The notes under the pieces are model-generated. The model had not been told where the DNA came from and did not search any database. It worked only from the letters and a program-made list of their open reading frames with translations. Shown here in pieces: positions 44,337 to 54,514 of a stretch of DNA of 64,000 bases; position 1 is the first letter of the stretch, and the number at the start of each line of letters is the position of its first letter. The stretch is taken from positions 78,277,331-78,341,330 of the forward strand of contig OZ035960.1 of assembly GCA_964034945.1 (NCBI GenBank). The letters run 5' to 3'. The translations under genes and the position numbers were made by a program. The DNA is from Chrysopilus asiliformis (lineage: Eukaryota > Arthropoda > Insecta > Diptera > Rhagionidae).

Positions 44337-47300
44337 TCAAGATATCAAATCTTTTGCGTGGTAATTTCCCACTATTTTTCCCTTTAGATCAGCCACCTGA
44401 TAGATTGATTTCCCTATTGGCTTTACTATCCGACATTTTATGAATTTAGGTGCGAATTTGGATATGAGTTTTTTGTGGGCATTGCTTTGGGAAAAGTTCC
44501 TTCTGAATACTTCTTGACCCACTGCAAACGCACGCTCTTTACAACGCAAGTTGTACCCGGTGATATATCTTTTATGAGCTATTTCCAAATTTTCTTTTAC
44601 TTTTTTTCTCACCAGCTCCAATCTATCTTGTGACGATACCTGAATGTCACTGCCACTCAAAGCGTTTAGTTTTTTCAAGAGAGGGTAAGCCGATCCATGT
44701 GTGATCATATTCTGACCAAAATTTATGAAATATGGAGATTGTCCTGTGGCGGTGTGTACTGAGGTTCTCAGAGCACAACTGATTTCGGGAATATGTTGGT
44801 CCCATTTCTTATGGTTACCATCAACATAAGCCCTGATTGCCGCTAATATCGATCGGTTTACTCTCTCCGAAGCGTTTACTTGTGGAGAGTAAAGAGCTGA
44901 GAAAATATGTTTAACCCCAAATGATTGTAGAAAATTTTTAAAATCATTGGATACAAATTGGGAGCCGTTGTCGGACACCAGGCTCTCGGGGACCCCGAAT
45001 GTGAGAAAGATATCGTTTAAAAATTTTCTCGTCGCCTTTGTCGTTGCCTTTGGCATAGGTTTTAACATAACAAATTTGCTAAACGAATCTAAAACTATCA
45101 ATAGCATCGTATTTCCTTCGCTAGATCGTGGATAAGGTCCCATAAAATCTACGAAGATCCTTTGCCACGGACGATCAATTTCTACCATATTTCCCATCGG
45201 CGGACGTAAAATCGTGTTAGGGGCTTTAGTAGTTTTACATATTTCGCACCGTTGAATATAAGTTTTTACCTGACTTGTTAACCCTGGCCAAAAGTAAAAT
45301 TGTCGAATTCGATTAATGGTTTTCCCGACACCGCCATGGGACGCATTCGGAGGATCGTGGGCTGATTTTATGAGGGCTTCAGTCAACTCCTCAGGTATCC
45401 ACAATTTCCAGCAATTGTCTTCTTGTGCCGGGTCACCCGTTCGTGGTTCAACCCTTTTGTAAATGAACCCTTCGGATACGCAAAGGTCAGGTAACATATC
45501 TTTATCGCGATTTATTGTGTCTTTCAGGTCTTTGTATTGACCCGTGGTAAAATGGGGGGAGTCCAGATTGACTTCGAGATTGCCATCCGCGATATTTGTG
45601 ATTTCTTCGGCGTACATTCTCGACAGCGTGTCGGGGACGATGTTTTGAGTGCCTTTTCGGTGCACAATATTGAACTCAAAACTTTGTAATTTCAGTGACC
45701 ATCTCGCAAGTCTCCCGCTGAGGTCTTTTTGCCCCATAAGCCATTTGAGGCTTGCGTGGTCTGTGACGATGGTGAAGGGCAACCCCTCGACATATGGTCT
45801 AAACTTTTTAACGCAAAGAACTGCTGCTAAGCACTCTAGCTCAGTAATGGTGTAGTTTCTTTGCGCAGCGTTCAGTTTTTGCGACACATATGCGATGGGT
45901 CGCTCCTCACCATCGTCACCAACCTGACAAAGGACACCACCGACACCCGATGTCGAGGCATCACATTGGATCAAGAATGGCTTACTAAAATCGGGGTTGG
46001 TCAATACTGGAGCAGATATTAAGGCCTTTTTCAATTTTTGAAATGCTTCAATCGCCTCGTCCGAAAATTTAAATGGCGCGTTGGACTTTTTTAGGCAGTC
46101 GGTAATCGGGGCCGACACACTAGCATAATTAGGGACAAAGCGTCTATACCATCCGGTCATGCCCAAGAACCTTCGGGTTTGTTTAACGGACCGGGGTATA
46201 GGGAAATCAGCTACTGCCGCAACCTTTTCGGGATCAGTTTTTAAAGAACCATTGCCTACTATATACCCTAGGTACTTTAATTCCTTCCGACAAAAGTGGC
46301 TCTTCTGAATATTAATAGTCAGATTTGCCAGTCTCAGACATTTTGCGACTGCTGCTAAGACTTTTAGGTGCATTTCGAAACTAGGGGAAATGATTAAAAG
46401 GTCGTCCAGGTAGACGAATACGTAGTTTCGTAGCTCCGGTGGCATGAACATTAACACCTTGTCCATGAGGCGGCACATTCGTTGAGGGGCATTACATAAA
46501 CCGAAGGCCATAACGGTAAATTGATATAGGGGTCGGCCGGGTACTGTAAAGGCTGTAAACTCCCTTGACTTTGGTTCGAGTGGCACTTGCCAAAATGCGT
46601 CTTTCAAATCTAGACTGGATATAAAGCGCGTGTCTTCCATTCGGCCCAGAAGCCCGTCGACCAGGTGGATAGGGTAAGCGTCCTTTATCGTTACACTGTT
46701 TAGCTTTCTCGAATCCAGACAAAGACGGACTTTGCCTGGTTTCCGAATCAGCACCACAGGAGAATTCCATGCGCTTGTGCTTTCCTCTATCACACCTAAC
46801 GCCAACATCCTGTCTAGTTCGGCATAAGTCAATTTTTGTATGGCTGGGGATATAGGGTAATGCCTCTGTTTGATAGGGGTCGCATCGTTTACGTCAATGA
46901 CGTGTTGTTCCAAAGGGGTTTTACCCAAACCCAAAATTTCGGACGATGGAAAGCATGCGATTACCCTATCAAGTCGATTTGCCTCCTCAATGGACAAGTT
47001 GTGAGTGTTCGGATCCATCTGAACATTGCTAGTCGCATCAATCACCTCAATTTGTTTAGGGAGGATATTGAAAGAATGCCAAAAGTCAATCCCGAGGTAT
47101 AGCGGTTGATTTAGGCTGGGGACTATGTAAAGCGTTAAATTCTTCAAAGTTTTTTGAAACGTAATTGGGACGGTAATATAACCGAGCACTGGCTGTGGGT
47201 GGCCGTCTGCGGTTTTAAGTACGGTTTTAAGTGGCTTGTAGTGCAATTTTAATTCTTCCAACAGTTCGAGCCCTCCTCTCCCCAGGCAACTAACACTAGC

Positions 47301-47732
47301 TCCCGAGTCGAGTAGTCCCTTTATTTTATGATCGACGAGGGAAATTTCTGCGTACGGGCGCAAGTCATCGGATGTACATAAAATAGAAGATAATACGGCG
47401 TTTCGTCTGAATTTAAGGGTTTTATACCAGTTCTTTATGCGAGCTCTGGACCTTTGTATTTTTTTGGGGGTAATTATGCTGGCATTTTCTTGGAAAATTC
47501 TTTTTCGAGCTTCTTCGTAAGCCACTTTACGTTCATGGAGCGAATTCTGAGATAAATCAGGTTTAGTTAAGTTAGTCTTATCAGGATTGTTTATCTGTCG
47601 AGGCAAAATGGTGAACTGGGGTGTTTGTGAAAAATGGTCAAGGTTTACGGGACGATCCGAGTTTATTGTTTTGGGCGAGAATCCCGGGTTTGAGTCCCGC
47701 CCCTTTTTGGGTTTTCCGAACAACGGGGACAA
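44337..47732 (-). CDS. pol: pol polyprotein: protease, RT, RNase H, integrase
   Basis: 1131 codons, open throughout. The protease has LLDSGASVSCLG (residues 140-151). RT has LNSVTIKDAYP, SSLDLKDAFWQVPL (about 372), FGLCNAPQ and FVYLDDLLII (catalytic YLDD 441-444). RNase H runs from LIQCDASTSGVGGVL (588) to the TDHASLKW block. The integrase has an H-H-C-C finger (SHGGVGK...CEICK), then a DD35E core (VDFMGPYP, SDNGSQF, NASERVN) and a C-terminal tail. The domain order PR-RT-RH-IN is that of Ty3/Gypsy. It overlaps gag by 70 nt in the -1 frame, so the Met at 47732 is probably not the true start; a Gag-Pol fusion is expected. Confidence 0.93.
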   Translation of the reverse strand: MSPLFGKPKKGRDSNPGFSPKTINSDRPVNLDHFSQTPQFTILPRQINNPDKTNLTKPDLSQNSLHERKVAYEEARKRIFQENASIITPKKIQRSRARIKNWYKTLKFRRNAVLSSILCTSDDLRPYAEISLVDHKIKGLLDSGASVSCLGRGGLELLEELKLHYKPLKTVLKTADGHPQPVLGYITVPITFQKTLKNLTLYIVPSLNQPLYLGIDFWHSFNILPKQIEVIDATSNVQMDPNTHNLSIEEANRLDRVIACFPSSEILGLGKTPLEQHVIDVNDATPIKQRHYPISPAIQKLTYAELDRMLALGVIEESTSAWNSPVVLIRKPGKVRLCLDSRKLNSVTIKDAYPIHLVDGLLGRMEDTRFISSLDLKDAFWQVPLEPKSREFTAFTVPGRPLYQFTVMAFGLCNAPQRMCRLMDKVLMFMPPELRNYVFVYLDDLLIISPSFEMHLKVLAAVAKCLRLANLTINIQKSHFCRKELKYLGYIVGNGSLKTDPEKVAAVADFPIPRSVKQTRRFLGMTGWYRRFVPNYASVSAPITDCLKKSNAPFKFSDEAIEAFQKLKKALISAPVLTNPDFSKPFLIQCDASTSGVGGVLCQVGDDGEERPIAYVSQKLNAAQRNYTITELECLAAVLCVKKFRPYVEGLPFTIVTDHASLKWLMGQKDLSGRLARWSLKLQSFEFNIVHRKGTQNIVPDTLSRMYAEEITNIADGNLEVNLDSPHFTTGQYKDLKDTINRDKDMLPDLCVSEGFIYKRVEPRTGDPAQEDNCWKLWIPEELTEALIKSAHDPPNASHGGVGKTINRIRQFYFWPGLTSQVKTYIQRCEICKTTKAPNTILRPPMGNMVEIDRPWQRIFVDFMGPYPRSSEGNTMLLIVLDSFSKFVMLKPMPKATTKATRKFLNDIFLTFGVPESLVSDNGSQFVSNDFKNFLQSFGVKHIFSALYSPQVNASERVNRSILAAIRAYVDGNHKKWDQHIPEISCALRTSVHTATGQSPYFINFGQNMITHGSAYPLLKKLNALSGSDIQVSSQDRLELVRKKVKENLEIAHKRYITGYNLRCKERAFAVGQEVFRRNFSQSNAHKKLISKFAPKFIKCRIVKPIGKSIYQVADLKGKIVGNYHAKDLIS

Positions 47733-49255
47733 AAACGCTTCAGAACGCCTTTATTGCCGCACCCAAAACAAAAGGTCTCTTTAATCGGAATGCCACAATC
47801 ATAAAATCCGTGTCCGCTTTCGTTGCAATTCCAGCAAACGAAACGAGAATAGTCAGTATCTTTTGTTGTCTGCGGGCGGTTAAAAGCTTCTACTTGCAAC
47901 TCTTCAGTTTCCAAGTCTAATTCATGAACTGATTTGTAGTTTTCAAATTTTCGCTGGGTTGTTCGAATTTCAGATAACTGATTTTCCGCTTTACGACAAA
48001 TATCGCGAAAGTCGTTTAGGCTATAGACGCGAGCGGCAAAAATCATCATCGCCAGACGTGGATTTAAATTTTTTCGAACAATATCGACAAGTTCATTGTC
48101 AGGCATCGGGGTTTGCATTCGAGCATGGATTAATTGGATGGCACTGAAAAATTCGTCGAAGGTTTCCTTAATGTTTTGTTTTCGGTCTAAAATTTGGTGT
48201 ACGAGTTCATGATCAGTTACTAAACTACGGAACCGTCTAATGATGGCTAGTTTAAGGGTGTTCCAATCTGGTCGTCGATTCTCCCTCAGGAAGTGCCAAA
48301 ACCAACGGTCGGCGTTTCCTGATAGGACCAGGTGAAAATGTTTTACCAGAGAGTCTTCTGAAATTCCGTCTGCCTCTCGCAGGATTTCGACGCGGAAAAT
48401 TAAATCTTCGACCCGCATGCCATCTTCGCTTCCACTGAATTTAATGCCCCATTTGGTCATGGGATTTCTTGAAAATGACCGATCTTCACGATCGATCCTA
48501 TGGGCGGGGGGAGGCGTTCTTCTTTCGGGCAGCAACGGGTGTAAAACGTTTGGACGGTATTCTTGTTGAATCCCATGATTAGGAAATTCTAGTCTATCGG
48601 GTCGAAGGTGATTTTGATTTTGAGAGCTGAGAGCAGCTTGTAACTGTAAAATGACTGTCTGTTGTTCTCTAAGTTGGGATTCGTAATTTTCTAAGGATTG
48701 CATTAACCGTGCTTCTCTCGCTCCTTCTCTCGCTGGACGAGCGTAAGGGTCAAAAGAATTATCCCAAGCTAGGTTGCTGCTCAAAGATCCAGCGGCCATT
48801 GGAATATCTGGAGATTGGACAGATCTTATAGACGCTATTGGGCCAGTGTTTCGATGCCCAATTGGTACAACAGGGATAGTCGGAGCCGGGCTTTGTCTAA
48901 CGCTGGCGTTAACCTGTGCGAGACCAGGACTCTCTACCGCTCTCAAATCATCAAAATTTAATCGAACCCTTTCTAAAGGACGGTTAATTGGGGGGTCTAC
49001 TACACTTGGTACGTTTTTATTAACACTATTAGGTGGTGGTGGCAAACGATGTATTGGTGTATTGAGGGGATTAACATGAGGTGGTGGCCTATCAGGACGA
49101 AAATTACTCGGGGGGAATGACAAATCCGGATTAAACTCATCTCTTCCAGCATTGATACGTTCTCTTGTTTGTCCTCGAGTGGTAACACCTTGCGACTTTG
49201 GGATAGCACCCGATGTAATAGATTTGGGTGTTCTTGATAGAGGCATATTTAACAA
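47663..49255 (-). CDS. gag: gag polyprotein with zinc knuckles
   Basis: 530 residues from the Met at 49255. The N-terminal third is Pro/Arg-rich. A capsid-like region follows (KWGIKFSGSEDGMRVEDLIF, about 270; WFWHFL; FRSLVTDHELVHQI). Near the end are CWNCNESGHGFYDC (CCHC, residues 474-487) and CFGCGNKGVLKRFC, where the expected His is Val. Gag packages the RNA into virus-like particles in the cytoplasm. The stop is preceded by a slippery CCCAAAA. Confidence 0.9.
   Translation of the reverse strand: MLNMPLSRTPKSITSGAIPKSQGVTTRGQTRERINAGRDEFNPDLSFPPSNFRPDRPPPHVNPLNTPIHRLPPPPNSVNKNVPSVVDPPINRPLERVRLNFDDLRAVESPGLAQVNASVRQSPAPTIPVVPIGHRNTGPIASIRSVQSPDIPMAAGSLSSNLAWDNSFDPYARPAREGAREARLMQSLENYESQLREQQTVILQLQAALSSQNQNHLRPDRLEFPNHGIQQEYRPNVLHPLLPERRTPPPAHRIDREDRSFSRNPMTKWGIKFSGSEDGMRVEDLIFRVEILREADGISEDSLVKHFHLVLSGNADRWFWHFLRENRRPDWNTLKLAIIRRFRSLVTDHELVHQILDRKQNIKETFDEFFSAIQLIHARMQTPMPDNELVDIVRKNLNPRLAMMIFAARVYSLNDFRDICRKAENQLSEIRTTQRKFENYKSVHELDLETEELQVEAFNRPQTTKDTDYSRFVCWNCNESGHGFYDCGIPIKETFCFGCGNKGVLKRFCPRCSENPKRGGTQTRDSRPKQ
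47669..47711 (-). promoter_or_regulatory. Candidate -1 frameshift sites (CCCAAAA twice)
   Basis: On the - strand CCCAAAA occurs at 47711-47705 and 47675-47669, both in the gag phase C CCA AAA. The second is followed by CAA and the gag stop. A -1 slip gives CCC AAA in the pol frame. No downstream pseudoknot was assessed. Confidence 0.6.
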
Positions 49256-49732
49256 ATAATATCACCTACACTGGGCCAAAATGAAACTTCCCAAAATTTA
49301 TGCTAGATAACTAAAAGGTATTTATTATTTTATGCAGGAAATTGCAATATACTGTTAACAAAAAAAATAACCAAATTTTCTTTTCACTTCAATAACGTGA
49401 TTATAACAATAGGCAAACGGGAACCTTTTTATTCCACGAGTATATCTTTTTGTTTTTTTTTTTTTTTTTTTTTTTTTTTTTCGAAGAAAGCACCACAAAA
49501 AAAATTTACCACAAATCGAAAAATCGTCGAATACGAATGCGATCTTTGTTGGTTCAATAGAGCACACAAAAATATACAATTGTTATTTAAATTAACAACA
49601 GAACTTTTTTTTCTTTTCTTATTCAATTTCATAATTAGACGGGGGAAGTGTACTCCAAAACAATTTACCACACGGGAAATTTTTATTCTTATATATTTTT
49701 TTTTCTCTTTTAGCATTAATTTCGGTGTTATA

Positions 49733-50870
49733 CAGGGTGGTCCGGATTAGGATGTCAATCCATTAACCCTTCATTCTTTGCACAATTTCATGAAAAAAAG
49801 TCCACTATACATGTGTTCGGAAATGTACCGTTATCGAACGGCAGCCATTTTAAATTTCCCCGTCGGAATTTTTCCGCACATCACTAACGAGGCTCTCACT
49901 GCCACAAATATTAACGGATTTCTATGATTTCTATGTCGTTAGATAGATAATAAAATACTGTTTTTGGATCAATTAAAAGTTTTGTGAAATACTGCAGATT
50001 TTCCTAAATAAATGGCTTTAAACAAGATTTTTTTTTTGTTTTCAATCCAAAAAATTTGAGAAAGTTGCGTTTTTCTCAAATACTTGCCCTATATTTTTTT
50101 TAATTTTTTATTTTTGTATTATTCCTCTGTCAATTCCCCACAAAACGCATATTTAATTTTCATTATACGATTTCTAGTTCCATAGGAAACATGGAGTAGT
50201 TCCATAGACACTACTCCATGTTTCCACTGAAATCAAAATCAGATATTTTTCTTAATGGAATAGGCACTTCCCCGCACTTTTGGACATCGTATTTGGACAT
50301 GTATTTTTTTCAAACGATGTCCAAAAGTGCGGGGAAGTGCCTATTCCATTAAGAAAAATATCTGATTTTGATTTCAGTGGAAACATGGAGTAGTGTCTAT
50401 GGAACTACTCCATGTTTCCTATGGAACTAGAAATCGTATAATGAAAATTAAATATGCGTTTTGTGGGGAATTGACAGAGGAATAATACAAAAATAAAAAA
50501 TTAAAAAAAATATAGGGCAAGTATTTGAGAAAAACGCAACTTTATCAAATTTTTTGGATTGAAAACAAAAAAAAATCTTGTTTAAAGCCATTTATTTAGG
50601 AAAATCTGCAGTATTTCACAAAACTTTTAATTGATCCAAAAACAGTATTTTATTATCTATCTAACGACATAGAAATCATAGAAATCCGTTAATATTTGTG
50701 GCAGTGAGAGCCTCGTTAGTGATGTGCGGAAAAATTCCGACGGGGAAATTTAAAATGGCTGCCGTTCGATAACGGTACATTTCCGAACACATGTATAGTG
50801 GACTTTTTTTCATGAAATTGTGCAAAGAATGAAGGGTTAATGGATTGACATCCTAATCCGGACCACCCTG
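49733..50870. mobile_element. 1.14-kb near-perfect palindrome MITE in the LTR element leader
   Basis: Begins CAGGGTGGTCCGGATTAGG, ends with its complement, flanked by TA (49731-49732, 50871-50872). The arms (~560 bp) are almost identical around a centre near 50300. Tc1/mariner-type termini; no transposase. Sits between the 5' LTR and gag. A long T run (49456-49483) lies nearby in the leader. Confidence 0.85.
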
Positions 50871-51437
50871 TATAAATAAAAGATTTTTTTAACGATGCCT
50901 TAAGTGATCTCTTCACGTCAAGTCTATGTGGAATCGCCACGAAATTATCCATGACAATTATCCAACGAAAGACTGCCGCAAATTAATCCCAAAATTTATC
51001 GTTCGTCGACTGATGGGGAAAGAATTTCCAATGAAAATCTCTCCTAATCAGCAGCACGTAACGGATTGAGTAGTGTTTTCAACACTTGACTAGAGTCCTC
51101 GAATGTCACGCCTAGCACTAACTGATTTACTCCATCATGGTAGACTTTGGTCGAATTTAACACCAAAAACCGGACAGAAAGCAGGCATATAGCCGAAATT
51201 TACTGTATCCAAGTTTCCGTGCCAAAATCGGCCCAAGTAACCAAAACTCTCGGCACAAATAAACAAAATGAATACAAAAGCTACATTGGTATGGACAAAA
51301 TCTAAAGGAAGGGATAATTGGGAATAAGTTGAAAAAAAAATAGAGGACGAATACAACTATTTTACGAGGCATTGCCCCTTTTAAGGGCACAACAAATTTC
51401 CGTGAAGGAAAAAAATTGCTGCTGTGGCAGCCACTAA

Positions 51438-51455
51438 ATGCCTCGTTGGGCGCCA
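51438..51455 (-). promoter_or_regulatory. Primer-binding site, tRNA-Lys-like
   Basis: Two bases inside the 5' LTR the - strand reads TGGCGCCCAACGAGGCAT. The first 12 bases match the 3' end complement of tRNA-Lys(1,2). Confidence 0.7.
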
Positions 51456-52932
51456 TGTGTCGTGTATTAACACAACCCAAGACAATGCGGTCCGCAATAG
51501 CCGCTTTGCTACCTTCATCTTGAGTGGTGCGGAGAATATCTTTAGCGGAATCGGGCATACCTTCTTATTTGCTCCGGCCGGCTGGGACGTGGGTTGATTT
51601 CGGCTTGATACTTCTCCACACAACAATCGGTATGCCATAAGGAACACAAAAAACGGATCTGGGAAACGGGATACAGAAACTAAAGGGAAAAACCGAAAGG
51701 TGTCGACGAGCGACGTACGCCCTCCCCGTATTCAGCAAAACTGAAACCTGTAGTTCACCAACCATCACTAGATTCGCGAACCCCTAAATAATCACCGAAA
51801 TTAATGCTATTTCAAACTCTTATCACAGCATGACATATGTTTCTGCTCACTGTTTCAAGAACACACTTCCCCCTTCATATTGCTTAGCTTCAAGCCAACA
51901 TTTTAAGATTATATACAACGATGCAGAGTAACATTTTTAAATTGGCGAGGTGTTCCACGTCAACAACTTCACTCCGATATCTCTAATGAAACAATAGATT
52001 CTTGAATTAACTTTCATTTATAGTTTTATTGATCGTATCTTCAGAAAAAACGTTATAACGATTTAATAATAAAAAAAAGGAGAAGATCGCACAATTATTA
52101 TTATACCAAAATATTCTTATTCAACTTAACTACGATAAAACAAAAAAACTTGTAGTGGCCACTGTAATTTGATTTTTAAATAATTCTTTATAGCTAATAA
52201 CTAACATAAAAGATTGTAGATCGAAATCTGTGATATATGAAACTAACTGTGATATTTTTATTTAAACCGGTATTGTTCACCTTTTTTTCTTGTTAGTGGT
52301 AATTCGCGATTTATTTATTTAGTTTAAATTTATAGTACTTTAGATTGTAATTAATATAACTTCGTCGATAGAAGTTATAGAATCACTTTTGATCAACAAA
52401 TATAAATCACTACGAACACAGATTTCATTCCACAATAACTAGTATAAATTTTATTTTAACAAAATTAATAAAGTTATTTAACTAGATTGTGTTACATAAA
52501 TTGGTAGATGCCTCAACGTCGTCGTGCGAATATCCTTGGGGTTCTGTAGATCCTCGAGTTGCCCGCAAAATGATGAAATGATGAAAACAATAAGACCAGC
52601 TTACACTGCCAATTAAGCGATGCCATATACCGCTAATGAATTCGGTTTATCCACTGCCGACACAATAGAAGGTCACAGCCATGAATAGTTGTGGAGAATT
52701 TCGTGCGTTGGCTGGCTTGAAGATTTTTTCCTCTTATGCAAATTTCTGATACTATCTGCTCGATAGTGTGCAGCAAGTTATGCTTTCGTGGATTCTTAAG
52801 AGAAAATGATATTTCCCCTTTCGACGAGATCCTGGCCAAAAGTAAAAAAAATTTCTAACGCTATCGAAACAAGATTATGCTTTCGTGTCTAATTCGATGA
52901 TCTTTTCCTTTCTTCGTGTATTAAACATTTAT

Positions 52933-53900
52933 TCAATTTTTCTTTGTTGTTGACCGTTATTTTATAATTATTTTTGTGATGTATACATAGGCTTTTCGGT
53001 CGAAATTTTAAATTAAAATAAAAACGCTAGTTTTTAACTTTTTTACTGCTCTACGTTTCGGCAAATTTATTTCACCATCTTCAGGAGCTATATACTGGAA
53101 CAATTATATATATGTATGTTTATAATAGAAAATCACACTTATGAATAGTCACTTACGTTAATTTATAGTTTAAAATATTTAACATTTAGTAATCAGAAAT
53201 AAAACAGTTTAGCGAAACATTTTCTTGTCAGTTACTTTAAAATAAATAAAAACAAAAAATTTTAATAAATAATTATAAATAAACAGTAATAAATAAATTA
53301 TGAAAATTAATATTGAAACTTTTACTAACAATGATCACGGTTTGAACACTAAAACGAATTGAAAGTGACTAATCAAAAGTTGAAAAACAAAATTAACAGG
53401 AAGTACAAAAACGGTTTATTTATTTTTTTATTTTGGATATGGTGTTGTTTTTAATTGTATGTGTGAATAAAGCTAGTTTATAAATCGTGTTCGTTTATTT
53501 TCTCGATCAGGACTATTATTTAATGTGTCAAATTTTCGTTTTTTTGTGTTTGTGTTATCTAATAAAGCACAATATACCGCAGCAATTTCATCGGTATCCC
53601 TTTTTACGTTATAGGTGTTTTCTTTATATATGTGCAACATTTCCATAGTTAGTCTTTTGTTGTAATTAGTAACCGTTTGTAAAATTTTCGTGTTTTCAAA
53701 ATCAGGCGTATGTCCCAATTTTATGCAATGATCGACAAGTGCAGTTTGCGGTGTTGATGGTTCAATATCTTTTCTTTTTCTTTTTATATCATTCTTATGG
53801 TTATTTAATCTTTTTTCAAGATACTGTTTTGTTTGTCCAATATAACTTTGATTGCACGTCTCATTTCGACCGAAAAGCCTATGTATACATCACAAAAATA
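52933..53900 (-). mobile_element. 5'-truncated PLE with inverted tail, 13-bp target duplication
   Basis: ATTAAACATTTAT flanks at 52920-52932 and 53901-53913. The - strand encodes the GIY-YIG endonuclease end: CNQSYIGQTKQYLEKRL (about 53850), ALVDHCIKLGHTPDF, MEMLHIYKENTYNVKRDTD; stop at 53473. The 3' UTR and tail follow. The first ~40 bp of the copy (53860-53900) are an inverted duplicate of the tail (TTTCGACCGAAAAGCC), a common PLE feature. No RT remains. Confidence 0.85.
53048..53089 (-). ncRNA. Minimal hammerhead-ribozyme-like motif of the PLE
   Basis: The - strand reads GCTC, CTGAAGA, an 18-nt helix II region, GAA, ACGT, A, GAGC. CUGANGA and GAA are the conserved boxes. GCUC/GAGC forms helix I. 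The self-complementary ACGU replaces helix III, and cleavage would follow the A. This matches the dimeric minimal type-I hammerheads known in PLEs. Helix II (GGU...GCC plus AAA/UUU) is imperfect, with an extra U after CUGAAGA. Confidence 0.6.
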
Positions 53901-54356
53901 ATTAAACATTTATATTTCTTTTAATTTTCGCGTTAGTTAACATTCGAATCGTAAATTATTTTCGTGTTACGTGGTTCAGGATCTAAAAACGACTCCTCTA
54001 GTTCTGAACTTTTTTACAATGTTCCTCTTTCTCTTTTTCTTTTTTTTTCTCATCCCCACGATAGTCATACGATCCGAAGGACCAATCAAATTATTATCAT
54101 TATTTGTTTTAAATAAACACCGTTTTCGATTGTGATACTTCTTTTTCGAAAAAACTTTTTTTTTTCTCTATTGCAATTGCCTGAATTTACACTATTTTAC
54201 TGTCCTGTTGCTAGGAGAGATAAACCAAGAGAACTACCAGAATTGAAATGAAGTTATCATCCAACTAGATAAATTTAAATTAAACAAAAGCACCTATTCA
54301 AAATGCTGCACGTGGACCAGGGCCCTAATGTGTATCACATAGCGGATTTTACTACA

Positions 54357-54514
54357 TTTTCAGGTGGGTTTAAGACGACTGCCTCTTTGGCTAGTATGTC
54401 CGCGGTTTCATTACCCTGAATACCACAATGGCTTGGTATCCATATGAAGGAAAATTTCTGGTTTTTCCTTTCATAGATTAGACTTCTAATTTGTTGAATT
54501 ATAGGGTGGTTACT
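54357..54514 (-). pseudogene. I-element ORF2, RNase H C-terminal half
   Basis: Encodes NHPIIQQIRSLIYERKNQKF, then FIWIPSHCGIQGNETADILA. The IPSHxGIxGNExAD block with the last catalytic residues of RNase H is intact. Upstream it joins residues IYS across the TIR element; downstream PPEN joins YKFF across the LTR element. Confidence 0.9.

Larger units (their letters stand above)
42078..54356 (-). mobile_element. Ty3/Gypsy-type LTR retrotransposon
   Basis: Direct LTRs TGT...ACA (42078-43995; 51458-54356, the latter enlarged by a PLE) flank a 7.46-kb interior with gag and pol on the - strand. The TTTT target duplication is at 42074-42077 and 54357-54360. Only about half a dozen differences were seen between the LTRs over ~1.9 kb, so the insertion is recent. 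A tRNA-Lys-like primer site and long LTRs recall the Osvaldo/Ulysses group of flies (inference). No env-like frame; 43996-44336 holds no gene and no clear polypurine tract. Confidence 0.9.
51458..54356 (-). repeat. 5' LTR of the Gypsy-type element, PLE-interrupted
   Basis: Same TGT...ACA boundaries as the left LTR. A 968-bp PLE plus a 13-bp duplication accounts for the extra length. Confidence 0.92.

Noticed and set aside
51157..51558. 133-residue frame in the 5' LTR/leader region
   Set aside because: Spans the LTR boundary and primer site; no motif and not expected to be translated.
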